NCBI GenBank assembly: GCA_030044295.1
Contig: JASHWB010000163.1
Location: 1 to 8,115, forward strand
Direction of reading: 5' to 3'
DNA: 8,115 nucleotides
From: Candidatus Acidiferrales bacterium
GTDB taxonomy: Bacteria > Acidobacteriota > Terriglobia > Acidiferrales > UBA7541
Positions 6,316-8,115 of this stretch are shown here, piece after piece; positions within the stretch are counted from its first letter, which is position 1, and every line of letters starts with the position of its first letter. The notes below the pieces were generated by a model. That model made no database searches and had not been told where the DNA came from. It saw only the letters and a program-made list of their open reading frames with translations. The position numbers and the translations under genes were made by a program.

Positions 6316-6373
6316 TGGGTCAGTTTGAATTTCGACTGCTTGTGTCACGATCAAGAAAATTCAAACTGACCCA
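6316..6373. repeat. Palindromic repeat family, copy 2
   Basis: TGGGTCAGTTTGAATTT (6316-6332) pairs perfectly with AAATTCAAACTGACCCA (6357-6373), 17 bp. The interior matches copy 1 exactly except for one extra A in the right part. Compared with copy 1, one stem pair has changed on both sides (C-G to A-T at 5043/5087 versus 6322/6367), so pairing is kept while sequence changes. Confidence 0.85.
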
Positions 6374-6424
6374 TTCCGTGGCTCGCGCCTCGCGTTGGCG
6401 CTGGCAATCGAGGCGCTGGGTAAT

Positions 6425-6478
6425 GAGTCAATTGTTTTTTGACTGCTTGGGCGACGATTAAGGAAATTCAAACTGACC
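6425..6478. repeat. Palindromic repeat family, copy 3 (degenerate left arm)
   Basis: The right arm GAAATTCAAACTGACC (6463-6478) is the same as the corresponding part of copies 1 and 2 apart from the covarying position. The interior (6441-6462) keeps GACTGCTTG and ACGAT with a few substitutions. The left arm is altered (GAGTCAATTG then a T run), so the stem is largely broken. The copy 2 left arm and this right arm are inverted around a 162-bp unit (6317-6478). Confidence 0.75.
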
Positions 6479-6539
6479 GGTGCGCGGAAATGTGCGGCAC
6501 GGGCTTTTGTGTCTGATTTCGCGGCGGGGCAAAGAGAGC

Positions 6540-6600
6540 TTCGGCAGACGCGCATTCGGCAACCGGACGTTCGGCAACGGGAGCATTCGGCGAGAGCAGG
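6540..6600. repeat. Four short tandem units, period 15-16 bp
   Basis: TTCGGC recurs at 6540, 6555, 6570 and 6586, with AACCGG/AACGGG-like continuation in the middle units. The array ends beside the SppA ribosome-binding site. It is imperfect and may have grown by slippage. Confidence 0.55.
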
Positions 6601-6612
6601 GGGAAGATTCCT

Positions 6613-8115
6613 ATGACATGGGGAAAGCGGCGAGCCATCATCATCACCGTCGTGGTGCTATTTTTTGTGGCAATTGTGTGGGTAGCGCTGAGGCCACGGC
6701 AGCTCGAGCTGCTGGGGAAATCCGTGCTGCTAATGGACGTGAATGGCGATATTGAAGATCAGGCGCCCGTGAGCGCGCTCGGCGAGCTGACAGGCAACGC
6801 TCCGGCGGTGCTGCACGATTATGTGGATGCGCTGGATTCGGCGCGCAACGATTCGCGGATCACGGGACTGGTGGTGCGGATTGGGCCGCTGAGCGGCGGA
6901 TGGGCGAAGATTGAGGAGCTGCGGCAGCACCTGCTGGCATTTCGCAAGAGCGGCAAGCCGAACGTCTGCTATCTGGGCTACGACGGCGTGGGGAATCCCG
7001 AATACTACCTGGCGAGCGCGTGCTCGCAGGTGTGGCTGGTGCCCACGAATCCGCTGAGCATTACCGGCATGATGGCGTCGGCGTTGTTCCTGCGCGGCAC
7101 GCTGGACAAACTAAAAGTGGTGCCGGAGGTGTATCACATCGCGGAGTTCAAGACGGCGTACAACACGTACACGGAGAAAAAGTTCACGCCTCCGCACCGG
7201 GAAGAAGTCGAGGGAGTGCTGAACGGCGTCTTCGGCCAGTATCTGGCGGACACGGCGGAAGCGCGGCACATGGAACGGGAGAAATTCGAAACGCTGGTGG
7301 CGAGCGGTCCGTTTTCGGGAAGCGAGGCGGTGCGCGACGGGCTGGTTGACCGGCTGGCGTATTGGGACCAGGTGCAGGGGTATTTCCGCGAGCGCGGCGG
7401 GTGGAATCCGGTCTCGCTCGGACGCTACGAGAATTACGAGCGGGTGCCGGGTCTTTCGGGCGGACCGCAGATCGCGGTGGTGTACGCGACGGGCGACATT
7501 GCGTCGGGCGATTCAGGCGAAAGTCTGACGAGCGGCATGGTGATGGGCGGTGACACAATCGCCGCGGCGTTGCGCGATGCGCGCAAGGATGACGGCGTGC
7601 GGGCCATCGTCCTGCGCGTGGATTCGGGCGGCGGGTCAGTGGTGGCGAGCGAAGTGATCCGGCGGGAAGTGGAACTGGCGGAGACGCAAAAGCCGGTGGT
7701 GGTGTCGATGGCCGATTTGGCGGCGTCGGGCGGCTATTGGATTTCCGTGCCGGCGGCAAAAATCGTGGCGGAGCCGGATACGGAGACAGGGTCGATCGGA
7801 GTGCTGGCGGGGAAGATGAACCTCGCCGGACTCTATAGCTTGCTGGGGCTGAGCACGGATTTCGTGGCGACGAGCGAAAACGCGACGCTCTTTTCCGATC
7901 AGCAGAATTTCACCCCGACGCAAGCGGCATACATTCAGAAGTCACTGGAGGAAACATATCAGACGTTTACGCAGACGGTTGCGGCGGACCGGCACATGAG
8001 CGTGCAAGCGATCGATCAGATCGCCAAAGGGCGCGTATGGACGGGGTCGCAGGCGAAACAGCTTGGGTTGGTGGATTATCTGGGCGGGCTTGATCGCGCG
8101 GTCGCGGTCGCCAAG
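6613..8115 (+). CDS. sppA: Signal peptide peptidase SppA, 67K type (3' end cut by window)
   Basis: Membrane-anchored serine protease of the ClpP/crotonase-like S49 family that degrades cleaved signal peptides. 501 codons are present and the frame is open at the window edge, so the C-terminus is missing. The transmembrane anchor is at about 8-25 (AIIITVVVLFFVAIVWVAL), with the rest extracytoplasmic. The two tandem domains of the long type are visible: the first (about 35-255) carries the catalytic lysine K180 in EFKTAYNTYTEKKFTPPHRE, and the second (about 285-501) carries VLRVDSGGGS (333-342) and the catalytic serine S372 in LAASGGYWIS, followed by TGSIGV. This matches the Lys/Ser dyad split between domains in E. 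coli SppA (K209, S409). The ATG at 6613 is chosen for the AGGGGGAAG (6598-6606) just upstream and because the anchor starts right after it. It is divergent from the GNAT gene across the repeat-rich gap. Confidence 0.95.
   Translation, partial: MTWGKRRAIIITVVVLFFVAIVWVALRPRQLELLGKSVLLMDVNGDIEDQAPVSALGELTGNAPAVLHDYVDALDSARNDSRITGLVVRIGPLSGGWAKIEELRQHLLAFRKSGKPNVCYLGYDGVGNPEYYLASACSQVWLVPTNPLSITGMMASALFLRGTLDKLKVVPEVYHIAEFKTAYNTYTEKKFTPPHREEVEGVLNGVFGQYLADTAEARHMEREKFETLVASGPFSGSEAVRDGLVDRLAYWDQVQGYFRERGGWNPVSLGRYENYERVPGLSGGPQIAVVYATGDIASGDSGESLTSGMVMGGDTIAAALRDARKDDGVRAIVLRVDSGGGSVVASEVIRREVELAETQKPVVVSMADLAASGGYWISVPAAKIVAEPDTETGSIGVLAGKMNLAGLYSLLGLSTDFVATSENATLFSDQQNFTPTQAAYIQKSLEETYQTFTQTVAADRHMSVQAIDQIAKGRVWTGSQAKQLGLVDYLGGLDRAVAVAK

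Larger units (their letters stand above)
5988..6612. other. Gene-free gap with terminator, palindromes and tandem units
   Basis: About 620 bases between the divergent GNAT and SppA genes. Frames here are short and overlap repeats, and none looks conserved. Contents in order: possible GNAT promoter sequence, an intrinsic terminator on the minus strand, a 56-bp palindrome, copy 2 of the palindromic family, an 8-bp inverted repeat (6385-6392 with 6409-6416), copy 3 of the family with a decayed left arm, and short tandem units ahead of the SppA ribosome-binding site. I could not pick out a confident SppA promoter. Confidence 0.6.

Noticed and set aside
6439..6467. TTGACT (6439-6444) in repeat copy 3 as a -35 box for sppA
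   Set aside because: The -35 hexamer matches well, but no acceptable -10 box lies 16-18 bp downstream, and the hexamer belongs to the shared repeat interior.
5039..6478. CRISPR array made of the repeated palindromes
   Set aside because: Spacing is irregular (over 1.2 kb, then about 50 bp), only three units exist, and no cas genes are present.
6480..6755. 91-codon plus-strand frame overlapping the sppA start
   Set aside because: It crosses the tandem units and runs out of frame into SppA; the repeated FGxxx residues come from the DNA repeat, and a histidine run comes from the SppA codons read out of frame.
7184..7759. 191-codon minus-strand frame opposite sppA
   Set aside because: Arg/Pro/Ser-rich antisense shadow of a clear SppA coding region.

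Overview
The window reads as a GC-rich bacterial chromosome segment, most likely from a soil-type Acidobacteriota relative. That placement is an inference from gene content, base composition, GTG/TTG start use and many palindromic intergenic repeats; no rRNA or marker gene here proves it. No prophage, CRISPR array, tRNA, rRNA or intact transposase is visible. Seven protein genes can be supported.

Layout. (1) 65-631, + strand: CDP-alcohol phosphatidyltransferase (PgsA-like phospholipid synthesis enzyme), convergent with (2) 648-1604, - strand: rhomboid intramembrane protease carrying an N-terminal zinc ribbon. (3) 1605-1677: compact divergent promoter region with a consensus -10 box. (4) 1678-2493 and 2493-3635, + strand: an RlpA-family lipoprotein (double-psi beta-barrel plus SPOR domain) joined by a one-base TAATG overlap to an unrecognised exported beta-rich protein. 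(5) 3639-4736, - strand: RmuC-family protein, three bases from the end of the preceding convergent gene. (6) 4737-5432: about 700 bases without a convincing gene, holding a 16-bp-stem palindrome, a 12-bp direct repeat and smaller hairpins. (7) 5433-5987, - strand: RimJ/RimL-type GNAT acetyltransferase. (8) 5988-6612: about 600 bases of non-coding sequence holding an intrinsic terminator on the - strand with no obvious source gene, a 56-bp palindrome flanked by a 4-bp direct repeat, two more copies of the palindrome seen in the first gap, and 15-16-bp tandem units. (9) 6613 to the window end, + strand: signal peptide peptidase SppA (67K type), cut by the window edge after 501 codons.

The coding genes share a cell-envelope theme: phospholipid synthesis, intramembrane proteolysis, peptidoglycan/septum processing, an exported partner of RlpA, and membrane-anchored signal peptide peptidase. 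They are not one operon, because strands alternate. The GNAT gene is a small cargo gene between the two repeat-rich gaps.

I do not see a new multi-gene defence or metabolic system. The most distinctive material is non-coding: a family of interspersed palindromes (three copies, two intact and one with a decayed arm) with a compensatory base-pair change between copies, plus a second unrelated 56-bp palindrome and an orphan terminator. The least understood protein is the exported protein coupled to RlpA.
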